Source of the DNA: Polytrichum commune
Taxonomy: Eukaryota > Streptophyta > Polytrichopsida > Polytrichales > Polytrichaceae
DNA: 64,000 bases
Direction: 5' to 3'
Assembly: GCA_950295325.1 (NCBI GenBank)
Contig: OX485805.1
Span: 47,826,758 to 47,890,757 of the forward strand
The translations under genes and the position numbers were made by a program. The notes beneath the pieces were generated by a model that ran no database searches, was not told where the DNA came from, and saw only the letters and a program-made list of their open reading frames with translations. Shown piece by piece: positions 22,791 through 35,100 of the stretch. Position 1 is the first letter of the stretch; every line of letters begins with the position of its first letter.

Positions 22791-23782
22791 ATTGTCGATG
22801 GGGTCCTGATCGGGAATAGGCGCCTCTACTATAATGTTCCGAGAAAACCAGCAGGGTTCAAAGTCCATTTCGATAACATGTAGAGTGGAGAAACTAATCA
22901 AGCAAGTCTTCGATAACATTAACCTCTTTGTATATTGAACATGTTTCAGTGTATTGAAGGCAGGTTGATTATGGTGGTTATGGGTTGACCTATGGATTGA
23001 CTAATTGTTACCCTAAGTTTACCGCTTTGATGTTTGTAGTGATTTCCATATTCATGATTTATTATTATTATGATTTTTTGCATTCTCCTTTGAGTTTATT
23101 TCTCTTCACAAGAAAATGATTCCCTGTTATTACTCCTCCTAGACATATGTAAACTCTCTTATTTTATTGGTTATAGATGCCTCAACCTTAGTCTATCATG
23201 GTAACTAGACATTCAAGTTTTATTGCTAGATGTTAAACAAGTAGCAAATAATCATCATGTGTGTTTGTGCAACATATTGTAGCTTACACCATGTGTGTCC
23301 TCATTTGAGGCAAATTCAATTATATTGCATACATATCTAGACTTGCAACAAATGCATTTTGAGGTGCATTTGAATATGATAATGTACACATAGCTATTGA
23401 ATGTGCTATTGAATCTGATTGGATGAAAGCTTTGTGAAATCAAGATTGTTCAAACAATTTTGTATTCGTACATGTGTCCAAAATCAAAAGATTATAATGA
23501 AAACTTGAACGTTGTTATTGTTAGGTAAAGTGACTGCCTAAACTAAAATGTCCGCCTTGGCCTTTAGGGGTGAAGTTTAAGCACATACATGCATGCTAGA
23601 CAAATAATAGTGCACTTCACTGCCTTCAATAAACAGGGCCCAAAAGATATTAGGTAGGTCAACACTTTCACATGTACCGACCATGGCTCGGGGAGAACTA
23701 GCAGTAATCTATATTTTAATAAATAGTTAAATTTTAGATTAAGAAAACCGCTCCATAAGTGACAATGGTTGCAACATTGTAA
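22791..23782. other. Intergenic DNA, nothing recognised
   Basis: A short open continuation after the amylase relic (to about 22883) has no recognised identity. The rest is AT-rich without supported features. Confidence 0.45.
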
Positions 23783-24261
23783 GGGCCATTTCACACATGA
23801 GACCAAGAGCCCGTGACCATTACACTTCAAGCACTCTCATTGGTGGAAAAGGCAGAGCCGGTCCAAGTTCGCTTCACACTACGCTTGAGGGACCAACATA
23901 GTATGTGAATGCAAGATGGATGTCAAATCTACATGAATTCCTACATGGCATCAAGTGGAACATGCTTCATTTGGACTATTTTCAAAAACCACCTCTTGGA
24001 GGTAGGCATAACACAAAACCGGGAGACCATGGCACTCCGAACGCTCACAACCGTTGATTTGTTCTATTTTATCATATGAATAGAATTTCATTGAAATAGC
24101 AATTTGTTGAGGGCCTGGTCACATATGACTTCACACTACACTTGAAGATCCATGACCACACTACATGATTCTGGCAGTGTGTTGGGACGACCTTTGGATA
24201 CTTTCTTTTGGGCTCTCACAATTTCATGGTCACGGCTCTTGGCTCGTGTGTGAAGTGGCCC
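23783..24261. mobile_element. TIR element, same family as 10335-10832
   Basis: A 479-bp copy with ends GGGCCATTTCACACATGAG and ...GTGTGAAGTGGCCC. It is more diverged than the A/B pair and inserted independently. It has no coding capacity. Confidence 0.65.
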
Positions 24262-27200
24262 GATTCCCATTCCACATTCAATCCTTCCTGAATATAAGCA
24301 CATATAGAAATCTAGCGTTTCAAGTGAGGATAGTAACAGAAGTCACGAGAACCAAGTTTCGCCAATACAGCATGATTATTGACTCCTTTGGAAACCTGAA
24401 ATTTGTACTATCCAGATAATAACTGTCAAAACCATGATGGAACTTGTCAAATAGATCAATGATCCACAAAAGAGCACTACTATCAGCAGTATTTTTTGTT
24501 AAGATACCCCACAACTTCTTTCCTATCATTTAGCGATTCAAATATCAGTAGCAACTACAGGCAGTTAGGCGACGGTCCCATAAACCTCACACACATTGCC
24601 CCATGGAAATATTTAAAATTCTGACCAAATTTTGCAGATGGGAAGACTCACTGTAACATTATGTTAGAGGGGAGTAGTTTCATTATATGTCCCACATGTT
24701 CACTCTATATGAGCTTCATAAATTATGGGTCCCATAATCAAAAGTAATATCTCCCAATACATAACGCATGCCATAAAAATACATGTAGCTAACTATCTAT
24801 CTGGTCGGAGATTGTGAGGCATTGAATTTTGATTCTCTATAGATGAGTTGAAAGTTGGGCCGCAATATATTCAAGTTATTATGGTCGAGGGAGGCATTCT
24901 GGACCACGCCAACAATACAATAGTGGTTAGGGTTGATGTGTGGGTTCAGCTCATTAGCTAAACATGGCACTATCACATTGAGGGGACCTATAGTGATAAC
25001 ATGTGATCATGCTCTTATGCATGAGCTTATTGATTTCTCTAACAAACAAGGTATTTATAAATGTATATAAAGTAGTATTTATGGCTTGATGGGTTAGACA
25101 TACACTTCCAACAAGAGTTTTTTTAGTCTTAAATGATTCATCCAATGTGAAGCCTCAAACAAATTATTAGGTGGCAGAAAAAACGACAACCATGAATGAC
25201 CACTATTGGTGCACTAAACTAGGGGTAGAATGATTCTTGTGTGGTCCAAATGGCTAGTTGTAAAGGTGGTGGCATGAAAAAGATGCAGTGTTAGGCCATA
25301 TAGGTGTTGTTTCACACGACTTGTGATATCACTTTTGGGTGCCATTGAGTTGACCGGTTTGTATGCATTTGTATGCGAAGTAGGATGATTTGATGCTCAT
25401 ATTAGGGAGACTCTAGTGTACAAATGGGGGTTTGATTTACTCTCCTCCTTGGAAAAATGTAACTAGACATTTACAGGGAATAAAATTGCAAATCAACTTA
25501 CATTCCTCATCATTTCCCGTACTTCATCTCTGAAAATTATAAAAGAGTCACCATCTTTTTGAAGTGTTTGCTTTAGGCTCACATACATTAATAGTGGCAT
25601 GGTTCTTCTATTAAGGAAAAGAGGTGGGGGGGGGGGAGAGAGGGGATCAAATTTTTGGATCTCCACACATGACCCAAACCTGAATTTGTGAAAAAATTAT
25701 CACTTCCTTCACCTTAACTTGAGCATTTTAATTGAGTTTAATATTTTATTTTATTTTTTAGAAATTATATATTTTTTATGTAAATAAAAAGGAAGGCATT
25801 ACATCTTAATAAGATGTAATTCAATGGCCATTCTTTATCTTGGCATTATATAGTATATCATTATGTTTGTCTTATGTTTAATGTTTCCATTGATTCCCAT
25901 GAACTGCATATGGACGCTTAGAAATGTCAAATATCTGCATGTTAAGAAAGAGATTTGTGAGTTAATCACGCTTCTTAGATTTTGAACCTTATTAAAATTT
26001 CAATTAAAATTCTTTTATTGAAAATCTCTTGACTGTACATGGTTGAAGAATAATTTTCATGGCAAGAATCACCACTTGCAGGCTCGCTCACGAAGGAGAA
26101 GAAACATACAATCCATGCTAGGAAACCCCAAAATTGTTATGGCATCCATAAAGACCCAAGCTGCATTTTCCCTCTGTAATTTGAGGTACCCTTACTTTGA
26201 GTAAATGTACTCCATGTATTTCGGAGTGCAAATCCACGTTTTAGGGCAGGGCATTATGCAATACTTAATACATTATGGTGGGTGAAGGTGCATCATGGGG
26301 AATAAGGACACTTACTAAAGCATAAGTGTATGTGTTCACCTTAATGCACTCCCTTGAATGCATTTATTGAAAGTACGTAAAGGTCCAGGGATGGATTTCA
26401 ACGGCTCTAAATCATTGAGAAACATAAAGACCTGATATTTTTACCATTCTTTAGAGTTTTTTGTCATTTAGTGCCACTCATTTCAGGTGACAGTGCATTA
26501 TGATCTATGTAATGTCTATCATAATATAGTGTTTTACACCACAAAGCTTGTTGTACATGATCTTTATGCAGTGCCAATGCATTATGGCCTGCGTAATGCT
26601 TGATATACAATGCTTTGTGACATTATGCCCTTTGTACACAGTCTTAATGCAATGGATTGCTCTTCAACGTCGTGCAGTCCATAGTGCCCAAAAATCTTGG
26701 AATGCACTCCCCTCAGGGGATTCTCCTACACGAAATCATGTTATTTGACCTCCGTTGAAACAACCCTTTGCCAAGTCCGCCACATGCTAATGGCTCCTTC
26801 GACACATATTTCAACAAATTCTCATCTCCCGACATAACCTCTCTCTCTCTCTCTCTCTCTCCACCCCAACCCCTCCACCTTAATTATTCAAAATTATGAT
26901 TCCACTCAATCAGTTGCCACCTCAGCATCCAAATTCCTTTGTTTTGGAATGTCCCGTGACTATCTTTGTTCACTCACAAACATCCGATGGAGGGACCACA
27001 AGTGGGAATTTTATTTCAACCCAAATTTCTTTGCACAATCAAATTTTGTAGAACCTGGCTCTAAAGAGGTAAATTGCTTCTAGCCAAATATGGGTAAAGT
27101 TGGAGCACAAATGCGCCACCGGTCCTTGATGTTTTATCACGTGGCAGTCTTTTATTTTTTGAGACCCATTCAAATCACACCAAAAAGACATTTGTGCTAA

Positions 27201-29699
27201 ACAAATTGGACTACATACTCATTGAACTGTTAACCATTCTAGGTTGAGTGGGCAACTTACATAATTGAGGGATTTATGTGGTTCATTGACAATATACCTT
27301 GAAAATTGATAATAAATTGGGATTAGCACCAATCCCTTATGGTATTCATCTTGGCCTCTTCATATACAATTGTGAATGCAAAAAAAATTGACCTTTTGAA
27401 TCTAGCTAGTATAAGGTAGGAAACATCAAAACATACCCAAATAAAGCCTATCTACCTCACCAAAATAATTATAAAGTTAAGAATATAAGGAGGAAAAAGA
27501 AAAATGGAGAAACGAAAAGAAACATCATGTAAAGTAGGTAGCCTAAATTGATTACTAGCCTCACTACAAGTATCACGTGGTCAAGTCATTGGCATATTGA
27601 TCAATTTTAAAGGTGGAAATGGTCATATAGTGTCATGTAGTAGAACGGAATCAATGATGGCGCCCACCCACAATGAAACTTTAAGTTGGGAAAGCTTGCC
27701 TACAATTAGAATTATTGCAATCATAAGCCCAATTTTAAAAACCGCCTAGTTAATAAGTTTATGTTAGACTTTGTCATCGTATGGTGTGCGGTCTATCTAG
27801 GCTTGCACAACTATGTTAGTGAGGCTAGCCAAGAATTTTGAACGTGGGAATTCACCACTGGCCCAACCACCAAGTCCACCCATGACACATGCACACAATG
27901 AGGAGCCTTGTTAACCAATTTATTGAACACTTTAAACTTGACATGCTTAAAGTGAGATATCAAGTGGCCATAAAATGAGCGACCGAACTCACTGAGGTAC
28001 ACACCAAGTTATCCTATTAGTGTGGGCCACAATAATAATACTTCCACATCAACCATCTATAAGCTCATTTGATGAGCTCAAACTGAGCTCAAAAGTGGTG
28101 AATACCTACCTTGGGAGCCATCTTTGAGCTCAAATGAGTTCAAAAGTAGGTTCTCACCATGGGAACTATCTCCTCAAAGTCTAAGCATTTCATTCACAAT
28201 TAAATGATGTTATGTAAGGGACAATGTACTTTTACTTCATCACTACTTTTATACATGTATTGACATAGTTCACATTACTAGGCCTTTTAATTGGGAAATA
28301 TATAGTGTGGTTGCCCAATCGTGTGAAAAATCACATGGACACAACAGTGGCTTCAATCACCATCTTCCACTTTTGTGTGAAAATATTGAACTCGGTGACT
28401 TGGTCTAGTGGGATGATCATATGATATTTATGGTGTCTTAAATGGCCAAGGATCTATGTCATTCATGTAAGTTGAACCCTTATAGCTTAAATATTTTTTT
28501 AACAAGTTTGACCCCCAAAGTAGCATCACAAACCCTAAATTAGTCCAATGAATTAGATGGGATAAATCAACATAAACTATCATAAGATAGGTTTGTACAA
28601 AACCACCTTACATGTATGGCATGTATCCTAGGCCACCTTATGTGCTTTCTAATGAATAAATACACATCAAAAGAAGAATATTCAAGAAAATTTATGAGCA
28701 ACACTTCAACAATTCAAATAAAAATGTACTTTAGCTTGATGGAGTATGTAATAAAATTTAGAGAAATAAAATTTCCTAAAATAGAGATAGGTGGTCTAAA
28801 GGTGTGCCTAAAGTGATTAGTGAACTTAGATGGTTTGTAACAAATAAGGAGACTACTCTAACGTGCTTCATGCTTTGAGTTTTAATTGATATTCATTCTT
28901 GAATTTTTTCCATGGAAATTTTATATTTATACCCATACAACTCACATGTGAAAATTATACTTTGGCATTGTAAAAGACAAATCAAAAAGCACCTTCCCAT
29001 ATTGTAATTAGTCCCTTGTGCATATCACCTAAACAATGGTAACATTTGGAGAGTCTTATGATGTGTGGTTAGTTTAACCTTTACATGCTTAAGCCTTCAC
29101 ATTTCATTTTCAGGCATTTTTAGTACCAATGCTGAATTTTTTTATAATGTAGAAAAAACACTGCTTGTTTAAAAAATACGACTATACGGATGAGAGCTAG
29201 ACTACCCTATTCTTGCTACAAAAATTTGAAGTCAATTGGACCACATCTGCTAGGTCAGATGACATATGACAATTCACTTTATGGGTGGGGCAACCCTAAA
29301 TTTTTTCCAAACTTTCCATTTGATGCCATTCTACTCAAAACTGACCAAATCTATCCAGTGGAGTTATACACATATGTCCGCTGCATTTAGCCATTCTAAA
29401 ACTCCTAGAACTAAATCCCCAACTCAAAACTTCCCAAATATAATGCCTACCCAGTGGATAGGTGCCAATGGACGCCAATCCAACTAACTTGCCTGAAATA
29501 AAGGGGCAGTCGGTCAAGATCAATTAGGCCCACCTTGCTCCACCACTAGTTGAGCTCTTGAGTGGCCGTGTGCTGGCTCCCATGTCGAGGGACTTGCATG
29601 GGTGGTCAAGGTCTGCTAGCCAACCCCTGCATGACCCTACCCTTGCAGTGGGAGTCTGCAAGGCTCCCTCCACCCCATATCCTATGCTTGCTACTATCT
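24262..29699. other. Large intergenic block, no gene recognised
   Basis: About 5.4 kb of AT-rich DNA. Only simple sequence stands out: a G-run near 25626-25638 and a CT microsatellite near 26840-26862. Short open frames here look random. Confidence 0.5.
26840..26862. repeat. CT dinucleotide microsatellite
   Basis: About eleven CT copies in a row, followed by C-rich DNA. Confidence 0.85.
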
Positions 29700-29930
29700 A
29701 CTCTGGAGACATGTGTCTGGGAAGATTTTTGGGCATATTGGTCAAAATACTCGTGTTTCCAAACAATACCACTTATATGTTGTGATCTTGGACTTTTTCT
29801 TCACTAATTTGAGGCATATTCCATACATTTCTCTAAAACGATGGCAAATCTTCCTAAAGCCTTCAACTTCAACCAGTTATTTCTCTAAGCGATTCATCTG
29901 TAGCTACACTATTTCGACTAATTAATGTTG
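29700..29930. repeat. Dispersed repeat R1 (diverged copy)
   Basis: It resembles 17190-17420 (shared gggaag..ttttgggcata, tttgaggcatattcc-type blocks, caactt(c)aaccagtta). Confidence 0.5.
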
Positions 29931-30206
29931 GTTACAATTTGAAGTTACACATTGCTACAAAATTTTGCTGAGAGTATCCTTTCCTACTCAAATAACATAA
30001 GTAGTTAGTACACACAGACAAATATGATATGACTTAGTTGGGAAAAAAATGAAAATATAAATAAAAAAGTTATAGCCACACATAATTCCAAATAGTAACT
30101 CACACTAATTGGAGGAAATAGTGTACTTGTTCTCACCGTTCATTGTGATTCCCTTCTTGCAACATGGAGGGACACGAAATCAACTCATCACATTTGGCAA
30201 TGATCA

Positions 30207-32114
30207 CTAGGAGGGGAGGGCAAAAATGTTGATAAATGTTTCTAAGCCTAAAAGTATATATTTTAATATTTTCAGTTTCCGCAAGTTGCCAAAGGTTTTT
30301 GGGATCCTTTTCAATGCCCAACATGTCGCGAAACTTAGCTCCCCCAACGCTACAAGGTTGCTTACTCCAACATGGAACTCCTCCAAAGCCTCACATTCAA
30401 ACCTGCACAATATTTTCAGTTTCGTCAAGTTGCCAAAGCTTTCCGGGATCGTTTTCAATGCCCGACATCTTGCGAAATGGAGCTCTTCCAACGCTACGAG
30501 GTTCCTTACTCCAACACGAAACTCCTTCAAAGCCTTACATTTAAACATGCGCAGTATTTTCAATTTCGTCAAGTTGGCAAAGCTTTCCGGGATCCTTTTC
30601 AATGCCCGACATGTCCCGAATTTGAGCTCCTCCAACGCTACGAGGTTGCTTACTCCAAATCCGAACTCCCCCAAAGCCTCTTATTCAAGCAAGCGTAGTA
30701 TTTTTGGTTTCATCAAGTTGCCAAAGCTTCCGTGGATCCTATTTCAAGGCCCGACATGTTGCAAAATGGAGCTCCTCCAGGACTACGAGGTTGCTTACTC
30801 CAACATGTAACTCCTCCAAAGCCTCACATTCAGACATGTACAACATTTTCAATTTTGTCAAGTTGCCAAAGCTTTCCGGAATCCTTTTCAATGCCCAACA
30901 TGTCTCAAAATTGACCTCCTCCAAGGCTACGAGGTTGCTTACTCCAACAGGAAACTCCTCCAAAACATCACATTCAAAAATGCACAATATTTTCAGTTTT
31001 GTCAAGTTACCAAAGCTTTCCGGGATCCTTTTCAAGGCCCAACATCTTGCAAAATGGAGATCCTCCAAGGCTAGGAGGTTGCTTACTCCAACAGGGAAAT
31101 CCACCAAACCCTCACATTCAAACATGTGGAGTATTTTCAGTTCAGTCAAGTTGCCAAACCTCTCCGGGGATCCTTTTCAAGGCCCGACATGTTGCAAAAT
31201 GGAGCTCCTCGAGGGCTACAAGGTTGCTTACTCCAACATGGAACTCCTCCAAAGCCTCACATTCACACACGTACAACATTTTCAATTTTGTCAAGTTGCC
31301 AAAGCTTTCATGAATCCTTTTCAAATCCTGACATGTTGCAAAACCAAGTTCCACTGGGGCTACGAGATTACACACTCCCATTGGGAACTCCTCCAAAGCC
31401 TCACATTCATAACTGCGCAGTATTTTGAGTTTCGTCAAGTTGCCAAAGCTTTCCGGGATCCTTTTCAATGCCCAACATCCTCCGAAATGGAGCTACTCCA
31501 ACGCTACGAGGTTGCTTACTCCAACAACGAAACTCCTCCAAAGCCTCACGTTCAAACATGCGCAGTATTTTCAGTTTCGTCAAGTTGCCAAAGCTTTCCC
31601 GAATCCTTTTTAATGCCCGACATCCTCCGAAATGGAGCTCCTCCAACGCTACAAGGTTGCTTACTCCAATACGGAACTCCTCCAACGCCTCACATTCAGA
31701 CATGTACAACATTTTCATTTTTGTCAAGTTGCCAAAGCTTTCCGGGTTTCTTTTCAATGCCTGACATGTCCCGAATTTGAGCTCCTCCAAGGCTACGAGG
31801 TTGCTTACTCCAACAAGGAACTCCTCCAAACCCTCACATTCATACATGCACACTATTTTCAGTTTCGTCAAGTTGCCAAAGCTTTCTGGGATCCTTTTCA
31901 ATGCCCGACATCTTGGAAAATTAAGCTCCTCTAAGGCTACGAGGTTGTTGACTCCAACAGGGTACTCCTCCAAAGCCTCACATTCATACATGCGCAGTAT
32001 TTTCAATTTCGTCAAGTTGCCAAAGCTTTCCGGAATCCTTTTTAATGCCCGACATGTCGCGATATTTAGCTCCTCAGGTCCTACGAGGTTGCTTACTCCA
32101 ACAAGTAACACCTC
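30207..32114 (-). pseudogene. Decayed LRR tail downstream of locus B
   Basis: About 13 further 144-bp units follow the locus B stop. From 32111 to about 31530 they stay in the same frame as exon 3, beyond a single TAG. Frame shifts then divide the rest (pieces 31468-31142, 31149-30739, 30674-30207). The lowest piece ends KILKYILLGLETFINIFALP then stop at 30207, which might be the original C-terminus. Units here are more diverged than in the main array. Confidence 0.8.
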
Positions 32115-35100
32115 CTAAGCCTCACATTCATACATGCGCAGTATTTTCAGTTTCGTCAAGTTGCCAAAGCTTTCGGGGATCGTTTTCAATGCCCGACATC
32201 TTGCAAAATCGAGCTCCTCCAGGGCTACGAGGTTGCTCACTCCAACAGGGAACTCCTCCAAAGCCTCACATTCATACATGCGCAATATTTTCAGTTTCGT
32301 CAAGTTGCCAAAGCTTTCGGGGATCCTTTTCAATGCCCGACATCTTGCAAAATGGAACTCCTCCAGGGCTACGAGGTTGCTTACTCCAATAGGGAACTCC
32401 TCCAAAGCCTCACATTCAGACATGTTCAACATTTTCAGTTTTGTCAAGTTGCCAAAGCTTTCCGGGATCCTTTTCAGTGCCCGACATGTCCCGAAATCGA
32501 GCTCCTCCAACGCTACGAGGTTGCTCACTCCAACAGGGAACTCCTCCAAAGCCTCGCATTCAGACATGTACAACATTTTCAATTTTGTCAAGTTCCCAAA
32601 GCTTTCCGGGATTGTTTTCAATGCCTGACATGTCCCGAATTTGAGCTCCTCCAACGCTATGAGGTTGCTCACTCCAATAGGGAACTCCTCCAAAGCCTCA
32701 CATTCAAACATGCACAGTATTTTCAAATTCGTCAAGTTGCCAAAGCTTTCCGGGATCGTTTTCAATGCCCAACATCCCCCGAAATGGAGCTCCTCCAGGG
32801 CTACGAGGTTGCTTACTCCAACAGGGAACTCCTCCAAAGCCTCGCATTCAAACATGTACAAGATTTTCAGTTTTGTCAAGTTGCCAAAGCTCTCCGGGAT
32901 CATTTTCAATGCCCGACATGTTTGGAAATGGAGCTGCTCCAGGGCTACGAGGTTGCTTACTCCAACAGGGAACTCCTGCAAAGCCTTGCATTTAGACATG
33001 TCCAATTCTTTGAGTTTTGTCAAGTTCCCAAAGCTTTCCGGGATCGTTTTCAATGCCCGACATGTCCTGAAATTGAGCTCCTCCAGGACTACGAGGTTGC
33101 TCACTCCAACAGGGAACTCCTCCAAAGCCTCACATTCCCACATGCGCAATATTTTCAGTTTTGTCAAGTTGCCAAAGCTTTCCGGGATCCTTTTCAGTGC
33201 CCGACATGTCCCGAAATGGAGCTCTTCCAGGGCTACGAGGTTGCTCACGCCAACAGGGAATTCCTCCAAAGCCTCACATTCAGCCATGTCCAATTTTTTG
33301 AGTTTCGTCAAGTTGCCAAAGCTTTCCGGGATCCTTTTCAATGCTCGACATGTCCTGAAATTGAGCTCCTCCAAGGCTACGAGGTTGCTCACTCCAACAG
33401 GGAACTCCTCCAAAGCCTCACATTCAAACATGCGCAATATTTTCAATTTTGTCAAGTTGCCAAAGCTTTCCGGGATAGTTTTCAAAGCCCGACATCTCAC
33501 AAAATTGAGCCCCTCCAGGGCTACAAGTTTGCTTACTCCTACAGGGAACTCCTCCAAAGCCTCACATTCCCACATGCCCAATATTTTCAATTTTGTCAAG
33601 ATGCCAAAGCTTTCCGGGATCGTTTTCAGAGCCCGACATCCCCCGAAATGGAGCTCCTCCAGGGCTACGAGGTTGCTCACTCCAACAGGGAACTCCTCCA
33701 AAGCCTCACATTCATACATGCGCAGTACTTTCAATTTTGTCAAGTTGCCAAAGCTTTCCGGGATCCTTTTCAAAGCCCGACATCTTGCGAAATGGAGCTC
33801 CTCCAAGGCTACGAGGTTGCTCACTCCAACAGGGAACTCCTCCAAAGCCTCACATTCAGACATGTCCAGTTTTTTGAGTTTTGTCAAGTTCCCAAAGCTT
33901 TCCGTGATCCTTTTCAATGCCCGACATGTCCTGAAACTGAGCTCCTCCAAGGCTACAAGGTTGCTAAATCCAACAGGGAACTCCTCCAAAGCCTCACATT
34001 CATACATGCGCAATATTTTCAATTTTGTCAAGTTGCCAAAGCTTTCCGGGATCGTTTTCAAAGCCCGACATGTCCGGAAAGAGAGTTCCTCCAACGCTAC
34101 GAGGTTGCTCACTCCAATAGGGAACTCCTCCAAAGCCTCACATTCATACATGCGCAATATTTTCAATTTTGTCAAGTTGCCAAAGCTTTCCGGGATCGTT
34201 TTCAATGCCCGACATGTCCTGAAATTGAGCTCCTCCAGGACTACGAGGTTGCTCACTCCAACAGGGAACTCCTCCAAAGCCTCACATTCCCACATGCGCA
34301 ATATTTTCAGTTTTGTCAAGTTGCCAAAGCTTTCCGGGATCCTTTTCAGTGCCCGACATGTCCCGAAATGGAGCTCTTCCAGGGCTACGAGGTTGCTCAC
34401 GCCAACAGGGAATTCCTCCAAAGCCTCACATTCAGCCATGTCCAATTTTTTGAGTTTCGTCAAGTTGCCAAAGCTTTCCGGGATCCTTTTCAATGCTCGA
34501 CATGTCCTGAAATTGAGCTCCTCCAAGGCTACGAGGTTGCTCACTCCAACAGGGAACTCCTCCAAAGCCTCACATTCAAACATGCGCAATATTTTCAATT
34601 TTGTCAAGTTGCCAAAGCTTTCCGGGATAGTTTTCAAAGCCCGACATCTCACAAAATTGAGCCCCTCCAGGGCTACAAGTTTGCTTACTCCTACAGGGAA
34701 CTCCTCCAAAGCCTCACATTCCCACATGCCCAATATTTTCAATTTTGTCAAGATGCCAAAGCTTTCCGGGATCGTTTTCAGAGCCCGACATCCCCCGAAA
34801 TGGAGCTCCTCCAGGGCTACGAGGTTGCTCACTCCAACAGGGAACTCCTCCAAAGCCTCACATTCATACATGCGCAGTACTTTCAATTTTGTCAAGTTGC
34901 CAAAGCTTTCCGGGATCCTTTTCAAAGCCCGACATCTTGCGAAATGGAGCTCCTCCAAGGCTACGAGGTTGCTCACTCCAACAGGGAACTCCTCCAAAGC
35001 CTCACATTCAGACATGTCCAGTTTTTTGAGTTTTGTCAAGTTCCCAAAGCTTTCCGTGATCCTTTTCAATGCCCGACATGTCCTGAAACTGAGCTCCTCC

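Noticed and set aside
25620..25650. G-quadruplex regulatory element
   Set aside because: A single G-run without the spaced four-tract pattern or a nearby gene.
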